From contig NZ_CP023777.1 in NCBI RefSeq assembly GCF_002557795.1, forward strand, positions 2,861,001 to 2,925,000: DNA of 64,000 nucleotides, given 5' to 3'. Under the pieces are notes generated by a model. It was not told the origin of the DNA. It did not search any database and saw only the letters and a list, made by a program, of their open reading frames with translations. A program made the translations under genes and the position numbers. The stretch comes from Chitinophaga caeni (lineage in GTDB: Bacteria > Bacteroidota > Bacteroidia > Chitinophagales > Chitinophagaceae). Below, in pieces: positions 45,183 to 54,000 of the stretch (position 1 is the stretch's first letter; every line of letters starts with the position of its first letter).

Positions 45183-46040
45183 TTACGAAGTATGTTGATT
45201 ATGCCCGGGATCATCGTAGCCTTGATGGTCTAGGTATTGGATCGCGGAATCGCATTGTCTTTCAATCTCGGTGAAACATTCATCCAGCTCCATGGTACCA
45301 TCCAGGTATTTAGATTTTCCCGAGCGGGACAATCCCTTTACGATGATAAATTGCTTGATGAGATTTTGGTTAACCAATGCTGAAAATTGTTTCTGGTGTT
45401 CGGTTGATTCTTGCTGGGACAGTATTATCACATCCCTGTAATGAAGGCCGAAAACCCGCAGAAGTAATAATATATATACGGCGCTGAAAAACGGTCGCGC
45501 GTTATTGATTACCTGGGAATCCTCCAAGCGGGTTAAGTTCAGTGATATCCCTTTAAATTCTGCATACGAAACGGCCGATAAGTAGAGAAAAACAATTCCT
45601 ACCAATATGAACGTATGCTTTCCGGGATTCGTGATATGCGCTAATAATATACCGAGTAACATCGGCACGGTAAACATCGGCCCTATATCCAGGTTGTTGA
45701 TAATGGAAGCGGCAACGGTGTAGAGTACCGTATTGTATGCTGTTAGCATACCAATGTGAACCAGTTTTTTACCTATATGTAAGGATATGAAGCAACCGAA
45801 GAAGATAGCCGTGAAAAATGAGCAATTAATTAAGTTATAATAATCTTGCCTCGCAATTACGAGAATGAATATAGTTATCGATGTTAAGAGTACGAAGAAG
45901 ATGTAATCGAACAGCAGCTTTGCTTTTGCTAATTCGTAAGCATTGGCCCCTAAAAACATATAACTCTTCAAGGCGCGCTGTTCAGCCGTCGTGTAAGAGT
46001 TGTAGGCAAATGATCTCAAGCGTTTCAATAGGGCAAGCAT
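45183..46040 (-). CDS. Six-helix membrane protein with cytoplasmic tail, unknown function
   Basis: About 285 residues, start taken at 46040 (MLALLKRLRSFAYNSYTTAEQ). Six hydrophobic segments are visible, for example LLFDYIFFVLLTSITIFILVI, INCSFFTAIFFGCFISLHI and FSAVYILLLLRVFGLHY. They are followed by a tail of about 80 residues with coiled-coil character (SQQESTEHQKQFSALVNQNLIKQFIIVKGLSRSGKS). The arrangement recalls the sensory half of a membrane histidine kinase, but no H-box, ATPase or cyclase domain follows. No homologue recognised. Confidence 0.75.
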   Translation of the reverse strand: MLALLKRLRSFAYNSYTTAEQRALKSYMFLGANAYELAKAKLLFDYIFFVLLTSITIFILVIARQDYYNLINCSFFTAIFFGCFISLHIGKKLVHIGMLTAYNTVLYTVAASIINNLDIGPMFTVPMLLGILLAHITNPGKHTFILVGIVFLYLSAVSYAEFKGISLNLTRLEDSQVINNARPFFSAVYILLLLRVFGLHYRDVIILSQQESTEHQKQFSALVNQNLIKQFIIVKGLSRSGKSKYLDGTMELDECFTEIERQCDSAIQYLDHQGYDDPGHNQHTS

Positions 46041-46160
46041 AAATTTGCTGGTTCTAAAGGAAAGGTATATTAATTTGAAAGGACTGTTACACAACTTTTG
46101 TGTGAATTATACAATTATACAGCCGGGGCAGATAAATGGTATGGCTTGGGAAATGATTAA

Positions 46161-46186
46161 CAAAAAGACCCCCCGGAAACGGGGGG
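46161..46186 (-). terminator. Terminator of the Hsp20 gene
   Basis: A six-pair G-C stem, CCCCCC (46169-46174) and GGGGGG (46181-46186), with loop ggaaac and a plus-strand A run at 46162-46166, giving a U tract on the minus transcript. It is 44 bases past the hsp20 stop. Confidence 0.8.
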
Positions 46187-46229
46187 CCGCTGTTACCCTA
46201 TTTACTATATTCCCACTATATGCTTTTGC

Positions 46230-46676
46230 TTACGCAATTGTAATTTCTTTGTTAGCGACTTGTTTTTCCTCTTTTTTAGGTAAAACCAAGGCTAAAACGC
46301 CATTTTCATATTTCGCGTTGATCTTTTCAATGTCAACGGATTCATCAAGGCTAAAACTACGTTTAAAGCTCTTGAAAGAGAACTCGCGGCGCACTTGTTT
46401 GTCACCTTCCTGGATGGCATTTTCTTTCTTTTCAACGCTGATAGTCAACTGATCACCTTCGAGGTTGATCTTGAAATCTGACTTTTCAAATCCGGGAGCC
46501 ACTACATCCAATTTATAAGCATCCTTGCTTTCCACGATATTTACAGGGGGCAAAGCGCTGAAGAATTGGTTGGCGTCTTCATTCCAAAACCTGTTCAGCG
46601 GGTGATTGCCGAATAAATCATTAAATAAGCCGTTAAATGATTTTGCAGGATGTTGATTAAATTTTACCAGTGTCAT
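46230..46676 (-). CDS. Hsp20/alpha-crystallin small heat shock protein
   Basis: An ATP-independent holdase that binds unfolding proteins in the cytoplasm. 148 residues: an N-terminal arm (FNQHPAKSFNGLFNDLFGNH), the alpha-crystallin domain (about residues 40-138) from PPVNIVESKDAYKLDVVAPGFEKSDFKINLEGDQLTIS to VLALVLPKKEE, and a short tail with the IxI-like EITIA end. Complete and typical. No heat-shock repressor site recognised upstream; the 211-base divergent region to the bacilliredoxin gene holds its likely promoter. Confidence 0.95.
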   Translation of the reverse strand: MTLVKFNQHPAKSFNGLFNDLFGNHPLNRFWNEDANQFFSALPPVNIVESKDAYKLDVVAPGFEKSDFKINLEGDQLTISVEKKENAIQEGDKQVRREFSFKSFKRSFSLDESVDIEKINAKYENGVLALVLPKKEEKQVANKEITIA

Positions 46677-46838
46677 ATCTCTTAAGTTTTTTGTTTTTTA
46701 AAATTTGCTTTTGTAACCGGTATAAATCAAACTAGATACCAAGCCTCAAAAACTGCAAAACTGTACGTTTTTCTGAAATTTTAATGACAATATGTCTATA
46801 TAAATGAATATTAAATGACAAAAAGTCTTAACTGTAAC

Positions 46839-46870
46839 TTTGAAATCGATCGTTTATATTGTTAACTTTG
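46839..46870 (+). promoter_or_regulatory. Consensus promoter of the bacilliredoxin gene
   Basis: TTTG (46839-46842), 20 bases, then TAACTTTG (46863-46870), both exact. The -33 box is also the end of a second exact -7 box, TAACTTTG at 46835-46842. ATG follows 17 bases later. Confidence 0.75.
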
Positions 46871-46887
46871 CAAAAAAGAATTAAAAT

Positions 46888-47301
46888 ATGTATCCTGCGG
46901 AATTAGTGATGCCCATGAAGGCTGAATTAACAGATAATGGTTTTACAGAGTTATTGACACCCGGAGCAGTAGATGAAGCGTTAAAACAAGAAGGTACTAC
47001 CTTGGTAGTAATCAATTCTGTTTGCGGTTGTTCTGCTGGTACTGCCCGTCCTGGTGTATTGTTGGCTGTAGCTAACAGCGAGAAGAAACCGGATCGTCTT
47101 ACGACTAGCTTTGCAGGTTTTGATAGCGCGGCCGTGCAACAAATCCGTACGCATTTGATGCCTTACCCGCCATCTTCTCCTTCAATTGCTTTATTTAAAG
47201 ATGGACAATTAGTACATTTCATCGAGAGACATATGATTGAAGGTCGCCCGGCACAATTGATCGCGGCTTCTTTAGTGGATGCTTTCGAAGAATATTGCTA
47301 A
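46888..47301 (+). CDS. Bacilliredoxin, BrxA/BrxB (YphP) family
   Basis: A 137-residue cytoplasmic thiol protein with the conserved CGC motif (C46-G47-C48, in VINSVCGCSAGTARPG). In Firmicutes the family removes bacillithiol from proteins; Bacteroidota members have the same motif and bacillithiol is reported in part of the phylum. The rest of the thioredoxin-like fold is present, including FAGFDSAAVQQIRTHLMPYPPSSPSIALFKDG. Single gene with its own strong promoter. Confidence 0.94.
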   Translation: MYPAELVMPMKAELTDNGFTELLTPGAVDEALKQEGTTLVVINSVCGCSAGTARPGVLLAVANSEKKPDRLTTSFAGFDSAAVQQIRTHLMPYPPSSPSIALFKDGQLVHFIERHMIEGRPAQLIAASLVDAFEEYC

Positions 47302-47491
47302 TAATTAATTTTTAACAAGAGTTTCCTCGATAAGGCGGAGCAAATTCCTATATGAAATGCTAAATTCATATAAAATTTATTGATGCCTATTGTTTTTCGA
47401 ATGGAACGAACTTACTTTGGTGGTTTGATATTCTTCATGATAAATTCGGCTTTGTTCATAGGAGAATACAAATCACCATTTTTTTTCGCCT

Positions 47492-48790
47492 ATGTATCCT
47501 AATTTATATTACGCCTTCCAGGATTTGTTCGGTATAGAATTACCATTTTTAAAAGTAGTCCAGACCTTTGGGTTCTTTGTTGCCATGGCATTCCTTGCCG
47601 CAGCGTATGTATTGACCACCGAATTGAAACGCAGGGAGAGGCTCGGTTTGATGCAAGGGGTGAAAGAAAAGCAATTGGTCGGTAAACCGGCTACGCCGCT
47701 TGAATTAATCGGGGTAGGGCTAGTTTGGTTTATCTTCGGGTATAAAATTTTCGGTTTATTTTCTATCAATGCCACCAACCAGGATACGGCTTATGTAGAT
47801 TTCTTACTTTCTTCCAAGGGGAACTTGCTGGGCGGTATCGCATTGGGAGGTTTAATGGCTTTCCTGCGTTATAACAGTAAGAAAAAGGAAGCTGCCGGTG
47901 GAACTAAGGAGTCAGAAGTGATGATAATGCCGCACCAACGTGTACCGGATTTTACGGTTTTGGCGGCGATAGTAGGATTCATCGGGGCGAAGATTTTCCA
48001 TAACCTCGAAAACTTCGGAGAATTTTTAAGTGACCCGATGGGATCATTGTTTTCCCGTGGAGGTTTTACATTTTACGGTGGCTTGATCCTCGCTTCATAC
48101 GTAATTATCCGCTATGCGAAAAAGCGAAAGATCAGTACCCGTCATTTAATAGACAGCGCTGCGCCGGCATTGATGTTGGCATATGCCGTGGGAAGAATGG
48201 GCTGCCATTTTTCCGGTGACGGCGATTGGGGTATTTACAATAGCGCTTATGTTACCGATGTAAAAGGCACGGTGGTAGAAGTACCGAAAGCGGAGTTCCA
48301 ATCGGCGCTGGAAAAGAATAAGGATTTCTTTTTACATCAATATCAATCTTTTGATAACGTACCGCATGCTTCCTTCGCGAAACCTGATGCCTTGGGCTTT
48401 TTGCCCGACTGGTTTTTCGCGTATAGCTATCCCCACAACGTAATTAATGAGGGGGCGCCTATTCCCGGTTGCGAAGGGCAGTATTGCAGCGTATTACCGA
48501 TCCCGGTTTTTCCTACACCTTTATACGAAATAATTACTTGCATGCTCATGTTCATCTTGCTGATGGCATTGCGCAAAAAAATTACGACCCCGGGAGTCAT
48601 GTTCGGCTTTTACTTAATTTTGGTAGGAATCGAACGTTTCTTCGTGGAATTGATCAGGGTGAATACGAAGTACGAGTTTTTGCCATTGCAACCGACACAG
48701 GCAGAGTTAATCTCCCTAGGAATGGTTATCGGCGGAACCTTATTTATTATTTACTGTAAGAAACGCTATCAAAAAGAATTAGCATCCTAA
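47492..48790 (+). CDS. lgt: Prolipoprotein diacylglyceryl transferase
   Basis: First step of lipoprotein maturation in the inner membrane: moves diacylglyceryl from phosphatidylglycerol to the lipobox cysteine. 432 residues, against about 290 in E. coli; the extra length lies in an N-terminal helix and a mid-protein loop (around residues 265-335). The signature is VGRMGCHFSGDGDWG (about residues 231-245), with YGG near 200 and the C-terminal RFFVELIRVNTKYE block. It would serve the many lipoproteins encoded in this window. Confidence 0.93.
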   Translation: MYPNLYYAFQDLFGIELPFLKVVQTFGFFVAMAFLAAAYVLTTELKRRERLGLMQGVKEKQLVGKPATPLELIGVGLVWFIFGYKIFGLFSINATNQDTAYVDFLLSSKGNLLGGIALGGLMAFLRYNSKKKEAAGGTKESEVMIMPHQRVPDFTVLAAIVGFIGAKIFHNLENFGEFLSDPMGSLFSRGGFTFYGGLILASYVIIRYAKKRKISTRHLIDSAAPALMLAYAVGRMGCHFSGDGDWGIYNSAYVTDVKGTVVEVPKAEFQSALEKNKDFFLHQYQSFDNVPHASFAKPDALGFLPDWFFAYSYPHNVINEGAPIPGCEGQYCSVLPIPVFPTPLYEIITCMLMFILLMALRKKITTPGVMFGFYLILVGIERFFVELIRVNTKYEFLPLQPTQAELISLGMVIGGTLFIIYCKKRYQKELAS

Positions 48791-48799
48791 CCATTTATT

Positions 48800-49222
48800 A
48801 TGCAATTACATTCCAGCCTCGTGCCCTTGATAGAAGAGCACCAGCGCTTGCTTGAAGCATGCCGTAAATCTAAGAAAGACGCGGCCGGTGCTTCGCAGCA
48901 CGTTATGAGTGAGCAAGAGAAATTGGATTTCGTGGTAACGGTTTTTAAAGCCGTTATGGTACCGCATTTGCAAAAGGAAGACCACGTTTTTGAACTTTGC
49001 ATGGGCCACGATCCTGAAATCGACCATTGTATAAAAGCACTAATGGAAGAACATCACCATATATCCAAAATGTACAGCCGCCTGATGGATAGCAACCAGC
49101 TCGATGAAGATCTCCATAATCTTGCCACCAGCTTGGAAGAACATATTAATAAGGAGAATGATAAAATATACCTGATGATCCAAGAAAGGTTACCATTCAT
49201 CCTCGATAACGTGAAATATTAA
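48800..49222 (+). CDS. Hemerythrin-like HHE domain protein
   Basis: A 140-residue four-helix bundle of the hemerythrin HHE cation-binding family, likely with a di-iron centre. Candidate ligands are the histidines and acidic residues in LIEEHQRLLE (His15), MVPHLQKEDHVFE, ALMEEHHHISKMY and LEEHINKENDKIY, the usual H-HxxxE-H-HxxxE spread. The start is nine bases beyond the lgt stop, so it is co-transcribed with lgt. Family roles are oxygen or NO sensing, iron storage and redox repair; not resolved here. Confidence 0.88.
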   Translation: MQLHSSLVPLIEEHQRLLEACRKSKKDAAGASQHVMSEQEKLDFVVTVFKAVMVPHLQKEDHVFELCMGHDPEIDHCIKALMEEHHHISKMYSRLMDSNQLDEDLHNLATSLEEHINKENDKIYLMIQERLPFILDNVKY

Positions 49223-49305
49223 ATTAGGTGTAAAAAATACATTTAAAATTTAGCGGATAACTTTTTATTTTCAAACTTTCGTAATCATTACTATAACAAG
49301 TTATT

Positions 49306-50790
49306 ATGCGGAAGTTATTGCTACTTTTATGTTCCACGCTACCAATCATCGCCTTCGCTCAAAAGGCTAATAACCAGCGTAAACCTAATATTATTTACAT
49401 CTATGCTGATGATATGGGTATCGGGGAATTGGGCTGTTACGGTCAGCAACAGATTAAAACGCCCCATCTCGATCAACTCGCATCGGAAGGCATGAAGTTT
49501 ACAAAGCACTACAGCGGTACGGCCGTATGTGCACCTTCCCGGTGTATGTTACTTACCGGTAGGCATAGCGGGCATTCTTATATCCGCGGCAACTATGAGC
49601 TGGGAGGCTTTACCGATGCTACCGAGGGTGGACAAATGCCTTTACCGGAAGGGACGTATACCATTGGGCACATGTTGCAAAATGCAGGCTATGTTACAGG
49701 TGCTATAGGGAAATGGGGATTAGGGATGTTTGATAATTCAGGCAATCCTAATAAGCAGGGCTTTGATTACTTCTACGGGTACCTCGATCAAAAGCAGGCT
49801 CATAATTATTATCCTACACATCTTTGGGAAAATGGGCATTGGGATACTTTGGAGAATGAATTCTTCTTGGTGCACAGTCCTTTGAAGCCTTCGGATACGG
49901 GGCAGGCTGCTTACGATCATTTTATAGGGAAAGAGTATAGTATGGATAAGTTGCTGGAGAAATCGGTGCAGTTTATTAAGCAACATAAAGACCAACCTTT
50001 TTTCTTATACCTTCCTTATACCGGGCCGCATGTCTCTTTGCAGGCGCCGAAGGAAGCTGTAGCCAAATATATCGGCACTTTCGATGAACAACCTTACCGT
50101 GGTAACCAAGGTTATGCATCAACCTTGCATCCCAAATCTACTTACGCGGCAATGATTTCTTATTTCGATCATAACGTAGGCGCTATCATGGAATTGCTGC
50201 AGCAGTTAGGTTTAGATGATAACACCGTCGTAATGTTTTCGAGCGATAATGGCCCCACTTTCCACACCGGCGGCATTAACGTGGATGATTTCAATAGCAA
50301 GCTAGGTATGAGGGGATATAAAGGTCAATTATACGAAGGAGGCATCCGTGCGCCGTTTATCGTTCGTTGGCCGGGGCATGTTAAGGCAGGAACAACCAGC
50401 GATTTATTATCAAACCAGTTCGATATGATGGCAACCTTTGCTGCTATTGCAGGCATAAAAGCGCCGGAAAATGACGGTATTAATATCTTGCCTACTTTGG
50501 AAGGCAAGAAACAAAAGGAACATCACGATTTTATGTATTTCGAGTTTCCCGAGCGCGGTGGCCAATTAGCAATCCGTGTCGGGGACATGAAAGGTATCAA
50601 GACAGGGATGAAGAAGAATCATGACGCGCCTTGGCAAGTGTATGATTTGTCAAAGGATCCGGATGAGAAAAATGATATCGCGAGTCAAAATCCGCAATTT
50701 ATTAAACAACTGGATGATATCGTGAAGCGGGAACATTTAAGGGCACATATCACGGAATGGGAATTTATCGATCCCAAGACGGGTCAATGA
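49306..50790 (+). CDS. Sulfatase (arylsulfatase type), exported
   Basis: A 494-residue exported sulfatase. The signal peptide is residues 1-18 (LLLLLCSTLPIIAFAQ). The formylglycine motif CAPSR is at residues 75-79, in the Cys form that needs an anaerobic or aerobic maturase encoded elsewhere. The metal-binding DDMG (35-38), SDNGP and GHVKAGTTSDL sections are present. Members act on sulfated sugars or aryl sulfates; substrate unknown. No polysaccharide utilisation genes adjoin it. Confidence 0.94.
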   Translation: MRKLLLLLCSTLPIIAFAQKANNQRKPNIIYIYADDMGIGELGCYGQQQIKTPHLDQLASEGMKFTKHYSGTAVCAPSRCMLLTGRHSGHSYIRGNYELGGFTDATEGGQMPLPEGTYTIGHMLQNAGYVTGAIGKWGLGMFDNSGNPNKQGFDYFYGYLDQKQAHNYYPTHLWENGHWDTLENEFFLVHSPLKPSDTGQAAYDHFIGKEYSMDKLLEKSVQFIKQHKDQPFFLYLPYTGPHVSLQAPKEAVAKYIGTFDEQPYRGNQGYASTLHPKSTYAAMISYFDHNVGAIMELLQQLGLDDNTVVMFSSDNGPTFHTGGINVDDFNSKLGMRGYKGQLYEGGIRAPFIVRWPGHVKAGTTSDLLSNQFDMMATFAAIAGIKAPENDGINILPTLEGKKQKEHHDFMYFEFPERGGQLAIRVGDMKGIKTGMKKNHDAPWQVYDLSKDPDEKNDIASQNPQFIKQLDDIVKREHLRAHITEWEFIDPKTGQ

Positions 50791-51216
50791 TTTTTAGGGG
50801 TTCCGCAGGTTTAACGAATTATATGTAGGGGTCGGGCGATTGTTTTTAATTACTTGATAATTTTATTTTTTTATTGTTGTTGGGGCATAACTTGGGTTAT
50901 GCCCCATTTTATTTTGTTATTGTTTGTTTACCTGGGATTTTATTTTTTGCTTGAAACTCTTTGCTGGCGCTAGTTTTGTAGGAGGTGATGGATTTTTTTG
51001 AGAATTATTGTAACCATTTGCAATTTCGTGCGTCTTTATTTTGACCATGCATCATTGCTGATCAATAATCAGGATGTATTATTGCTGTTTAAATGCTGTA
51101 TATAATAATTGTGCATAGTAGTTGTGTATAATATTGTTATGTGATAAAATGTTGTAACAACTTGTATTTAGTTATCCAAAGAATTCTATAAAGAAAATTT
51201 AAAGCATCCCCCTTGT
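50791..51216. other. Intergenic region before the first receptor gene
   Basis: 426 bases, AT-rich, with the sulfatase terminator at 50881-50915. No exact TAnnTTTG with a partner was found near 51217, so the receptor promoter is unclear. Confidence 0.45.
50881..50915 (+). terminator. Intrinsic terminator of the sulfatase gene
   Basis: A 10-bp perfect stem GGGGCATAAC (50882-50891) and GTTATGCCCC (50896-50905) with a 4-base loop, then a T-rich tract. Confidence 0.9.
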
Positions 51217-53670
51217 ATGAAAACGAATATGAAAATATTGGTAGTGACTTTTATTGCCATGACATTCACGAGCATTGTTAATGCCCAAACCAAATCCAGT
51301 CATATTTCAGGCAAGATTACCGATGCGGCGAAAGCCCCGGTTCCTTTTGCTACGGCAACCTTATTAAAAGCGCAAGATTCTAGCTTGGTTAAAGGCGCCA
51401 TTGCCGATTTAAACGGCGTTTATAGCTTTGAGAATATTATACCCGGAAAATACATTATCGCTGCTATCAACATGGGAATGGCAAAGAACTATTCTGCTGT
51501 ACTGGTTGTGGATGGTAACAAGCATATCGCGGTACCGGATATATTACTTCATGCTGATACTAAGAAGTTGTCTACCGTGGAGATCATTAAGAAGAAACCA
51601 TTTATAGAACAAAGGGCCGATAAAACGATTGTAAATGTTGAGAAAAGTATTGTTGGCGCCGGCAGTACCGCCATGGAAGTATTACAGAAAGCTCCCGGCG
51701 TAGTGGTCGACAAAGATGATAACATCTCCCTGAAAGGCAAATCAGGCGTCAACGTAATGATTGATGGAAAGATGGTCAATATGACATCGCAAGACTTGGC
51801 GCAATACCTCAAATCTATGCCTAGCAGTAATGTGGAGCAAATCGAGCTTATCTCCAATCCTTCTTCAAAATACGATGCTTCCGGCACGGCGGGTATTATC
51901 AATATTAAACTGAAGAAGAATAAGAACTACGGCACGAACGGGAATTTTACCCTCTCCGGTGGTAAAGGGGTTAAGGAAAGATATAATGCTGCCCTCTTCC
52001 TGAACCACCGCAACAAAAACTTTAACATCTTCGGGAACTTGAGCCGTTATTATCAAACCCAGTACGAACATTTAAGGTTATCTAGGGATAACGAGGAAAA
52101 GGATCGTACCATCCATATGAAACAAATCAACGACCTGGATAAAAAGTATGATAACTACAGCGGAAAAATCGGTATGGATTATTTTATCAATAAAAATCAT
52201 ACCCTGGGTTTTATGGCAGACGGGACATTGAGTAATTGGATCGGCAATGGTGATGGATCAACCAAGATCGGGGATCTCAATTCTTTCGACTCTACTTTAT
52301 TAACAACAACCGACAATAAGGCTAATTGGGATCGCTATACCGTAAATGTAAACTATAAAGGAAAGTTAGATACTTTGGGAAAAGAGTTGAACATCGATTT
52401 AGACATCGCGCGGAATAAGAATGATATGAAATCTCATATTTATTCATTGTATGAAAAGGGGCAAATGGTAAGCGACCCGACATTCGTGAGAAATTATCAA
52501 CCGGCAACCATCGATATCAGGACGGCTAAGCTGGATTATACACATCCTTTGAAAAACGGGGCAAAATTTGAAGCGGGTGTAAAGTTAAGTTGGGTAACCA
52601 GTGATAACGATGTTCGTTTCGATTCGTTAAGAAAAGAAAGTTGGGTTTATGACACGATCCGTTCTAATCATTTTGTCTATAAAGAAAATGTGAATGCAGC
52701 TTACCTGAATTTTTCGAAAAACTGGAAGAAATGGTCTTTGCAAGCAGGTTTACGGATGGAGCAAACCAATATTTCAGGTGTGTCAACAGCGCATAAACAA
52801 CACCAGGAAAATGATTCTTCTTATATCAACTTATTTCCTAGCATATTCATCAGCTACAATCCCAGCGAGAAGAACACCTTCGGATTTTCTTACAGCAGGA
52901 GATTACAGAGACCGAGTTACGAGAATTTAAACCCATTCGAGTTATTTCTCGATAATTATACCACTACTGCGGGTAATCCAGGCTTGAAACCGCAGTATAT
53001 GGACAATTTCGAGATCTCCCACACATTTCACTCTTTCCTGACTACATCCATTAGTTATGGGCATACGAAGGATGGTATCACGAGGATTATTGAACCTGGT
53101 ATTGATCCTGTTTCAGGAGACACCTTGATCTTGAGGTATAAATATCAGAATGTGGCCGTGCGTCATAATTATAGCTTCAACGTGTCCGCTCCTTACGAAA
53201 TTAAGAAGTGGTGGAATGTCTATACGACGATGTCATTGTATTATAATAGCTTTAAAACAAATGTTTCCGGCGATCCCTTGGAAGTATCTTCCGCGGCATT
53301 TTATGCACAGATGCAACATACTTTCAGCCTCCCGAAAGATTATTCCATCCAGTTGAGCGGGGAATACATTTCGCCGCAAGTTACAGACGAAGGATTGATG
53401 CGCATGCATGCCATGGGCGGGGTAGAGTTGGGTTTTAAAAAGCAGCTCTGGGATAAAAAGGCTACCATTACCTTGAACGTGCAGGATATATTTAGAACTT
53501 ATCGCTTTACAGGTGATTTTAAAAACGGGAACCGTCACGTAATTCTCAGTAATACCTGGGATAGCAGGATGGTACGCGCCTCTTTCACCTACCGATTCGG
53601 GAATAAGAATGTGAAAGAAGCCAGGCAACGTAGTACAGGTGCCCAAGCGGAATTGAACCGCGCCCAATAA
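51217..53670 (+). CDS. Outer membrane beta-barrel receptor with carboxypeptidase-like domain (copy 1)
   Basis: A TonB-dependent-type outer membrane protein of 817 residues. Signal peptide (to VNA about residue 23), a carboxypeptidase-regulatory-like domain (SGKITDAAKAPVPFATATLLKA to about residue 110), a plug-like domain (VEIIKKKPFIEQRADKTIVNV to GTAGIINIKLKKNKNYG, about 120-240), then a large barrel ending in FTYRFGNKN. It belongs to the outer membrane beta-barrel family that lacks a SusD partner. A paralogue of equal length follows. Substrate unknown; no TonB box is obvious. Confidence 0.92.
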   Translation: MKTNMKILVVTFIAMTFTSIVNAQTKSSHISGKITDAAKAPVPFATATLLKAQDSSLVKGAIADLNGVYSFENIIPGKYIIAAINMGMAKNYSAVLVVDGNKHIAVPDILLHADTKKLSTVEIIKKKPFIEQRADKTIVNVEKSIVGAGSTAMEVLQKAPGVVVDKDDNISLKGKSGVNVMIDGKMVNMTSQDLAQYLKSMPSSNVEQIELISNPSSKYDASGTAGIINIKLKKNKNYGTNGNFTLSGGKGVKERYNAALFLNHRNKNFNIFGNLSRYYQTQYEHLRLSRDNEEKDRTIHMKQINDLDKKYDNYSGKIGMDYFINKNHTLGFMADGTLSNWIGNGDGSTKIGDLNSFDSTLLTTTDNKANWDRYTVNVNYKGKLDTLGKELNIDLDIARNKNDMKSHIYSLYEKGQMVSDPTFVRNYQPATIDIRTAKLDYTHPLKNGAKFEAGVKLSWVTSDNDVRFDSLRKESWVYDTIRSNHFVYKENVNAAYLNFSKNWKKWSLQAGLRMEQTNISGVSTAHKQHQENDSSYINLFPSIFISYNPSEKNTFGFSYSRRLQRPSYENLNPFELFLDNYTTTAGNPGLKPQYMDNFEISHTFHSFLTTSISYGHTKDGITRIIEPGIDPVSGDTLILRYKYQNVAVRHNYSFNVSAPYEIKKWWNVYTTMSLYYNSFKTNVSGDPLEVSSAAFYAQMQHTFSLPKDYSIQLSGEYISPQVTDEGLMRMHAMGGVELGFKKQLWDKKATITLNVQDIFRTYRFTGDFKNGNRHVILSNTWDSRMVRASFTYRFGNKNVKEARQRSTGAQAELNRAQ

Positions 53671-53749
53671 GATTGCAATAATTACTAACGCTAACAGTTC
53701 CAACTGTTACCCGGATCATTTATTTGGGGTATACAAGGATGGATGAAGT

Positions 53750-53775
53750 CGCGGTCCTTCGTGGGCCGCGTTTTT
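53750..53775 (+). terminator. Intrinsic terminator of receptor copy 1
   Basis: An 8-bp stem CGCGGTCC (53750-53757) and GGGCCGCG (53763-53770), one G-U pair, loop TTCGT, then T5. The flanking AAGGATGGAT-A tract recurs before the terminator of copy 2. Confidence 0.88.
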
Positions 53776-53934
53776 CATTTTGATAAGTATTGTACAAAGC
53801 AAATCCCGCTTGAAATAGCCTCAAAATCATCATTTTATTGACCCTTTACCGCATTTTATCCCGGCAAAACCTACCAATTATCACTAATAACTTACCATTC
53901 GTGTATTGTTATGTACTATGTAATGCATAATACC

Positions 53935-53942
53935 TACTTTTG
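53935..53942 (+). promoter_or_regulatory. Putative -7 promoter box of receptor copy 2
   Basis: TACTTTTG matches the consensus exactly, 58 bases before the ATG; no good -33 box. Confidence 0.4.
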
Positions 53943-54000
53943 CATTGTAGTTGTTAAAGAAAGGAACTATATACCTAATAATACTATAACTCCGCCTTGT

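Larger units (their letters stand above)
53671..54000. other. Intergenic region between the two receptor genes
   Basis: 330 bases with a terminator at 53750-53775 and a TACTTTTG (53935-53942), an exact -7 match about 58 bases before the second receptor start. Confidence 0.55.
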
